64,000 bases of DNA from CG1-02-35-72 sp045046885 (GTDB taxonomy: Bacteria > Bacteroidota > Bacteroidia > Flavobacteriales > Flavobacteriaceae), in NCBI GenBank assembly GCA_045046885.1, contig JASFYX010000021.1, forward strand, positions 1 to 64,000. The letters are read 5' to 3'. The position numbers and the translations under genes are program-made. The notes under the pieces were generated by a model, which was given only the letters and a program-made list of their open reading frames with translations, was not told the DNA's origin and did no database searches. Numbering within the stretch: position 1 is the first letter of the stretch; each line of letters opens with the position of its first letter. Shown in pieces: positions 63,908-64,000 of this stretch.

Positions 63908-64000
63908 ATGAATATCCCATCAAATTTAAAGTACACTAAAGATCACGAATGGATTGCCTTAGATGGTAATACTGCTACAATTGGTATAACAGATTTCGCG
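63908..64000 (+). CDS. gcvH: Glycine cleavage system H protein, N-terminal part only
   Basis: Lipoate carrier of the glycine cleavage system. The first 31 residues (MNIPSNLKYTKDHEWIALDG and TATIGITDFA) match the family start SxLKYTxxHEWxxxxG and ITDFAQ. The lipoyl-lysine region lies beyond the right edge. It begins 14 bases after sprA, as in other Flavobacteriaceae. Confidence 0.93.
   Translation, partial: MNIPSNLKYTKDHEWIALDGNTATIGITDFA

Overview
The window is chromosomal DNA from a member of the Bacteroidota, most likely the family Flavobacteriaceae. The evidence is consistent throughout: AT-rich DNA, TAnnTTTG-type -7 promoter boxes, a type IX secretion (T9SS) translocon gene (sprA) and a T9SS-sorted secreted protein, an alternative complex III / aa3 oxidase operon, and the Bacteroidota form of arginine synthesis with an ArgF' carbamoyltransferase. 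No phage, plasmid, CRISPR, rRNA or tRNA gene was recognised by eye.

Layout. 1-3978 (minus) is the head of the division and cell wall (dcw) cluster: mraZ, rsmH, an ftsL-like gene, ftsI with a PASTA tail, and murE cut by the left edge. The genes overlap in a chain, and three 10-bp MraZ-box repeats lie in front of mraZ. 4214-6279 (plus) holds an alpha/beta hydrolase, engB and an RluA-type pseudouridine synthase. 6280-6806 is non-coding and packed with palindromes. 6807-15759 (minus) is an arginine operon, read GNAT acyltransferase, argG, argC, proC, argD, argF', argB, argE-like, argH. 16108-22810 (minus) is the branched-chain operon ilvD-ilvB-ilvN-ilvC-ilvA. 22811-24016 is a decayed stretch with two broken RhuM-like genes between two direct repeats. 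A conserved-looking gene of unknown function follows, then leuA-leuC-leuD-leuB (25712-30085, plus).

30233-39015 is more accessory: an AlkB-type alkane monooxygenase, a nitroreductase, a T9SS-exported BNR/Asp-box protein overlapping a small lipoprotein gene, a penicillin acylase-family enzyme, and an AAA/DUF4143 ATPase whose promoter is embedded in two palindromic operator-like sites. 39199-50475 (minus) is the respiratory operon actABCDEF-ctaC-ctaD, which carries electrons from quinol through alternative complex III to cytochrome aa3. Its ActA has seven haem motifs because a monohaem domain is present twice. 50695-64000 (plus) carries a SPOR-domain protein, ruvB, an orphan gene, queG, maeB, ruvA, sprA and the start of gcvH.

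The most interesting points are the heptahaem ActA with a duplicated and locally homogenised domain, the double-operator ATPase, a GNAT enzyme with a Cys cluster at the head of the arginine operon where argA/argJ would be expected, a serine at the acetyl/succinyl specificity position of ArgF', and several families of palindromic repeats placed at gene ends and inside biosynthetic operons.
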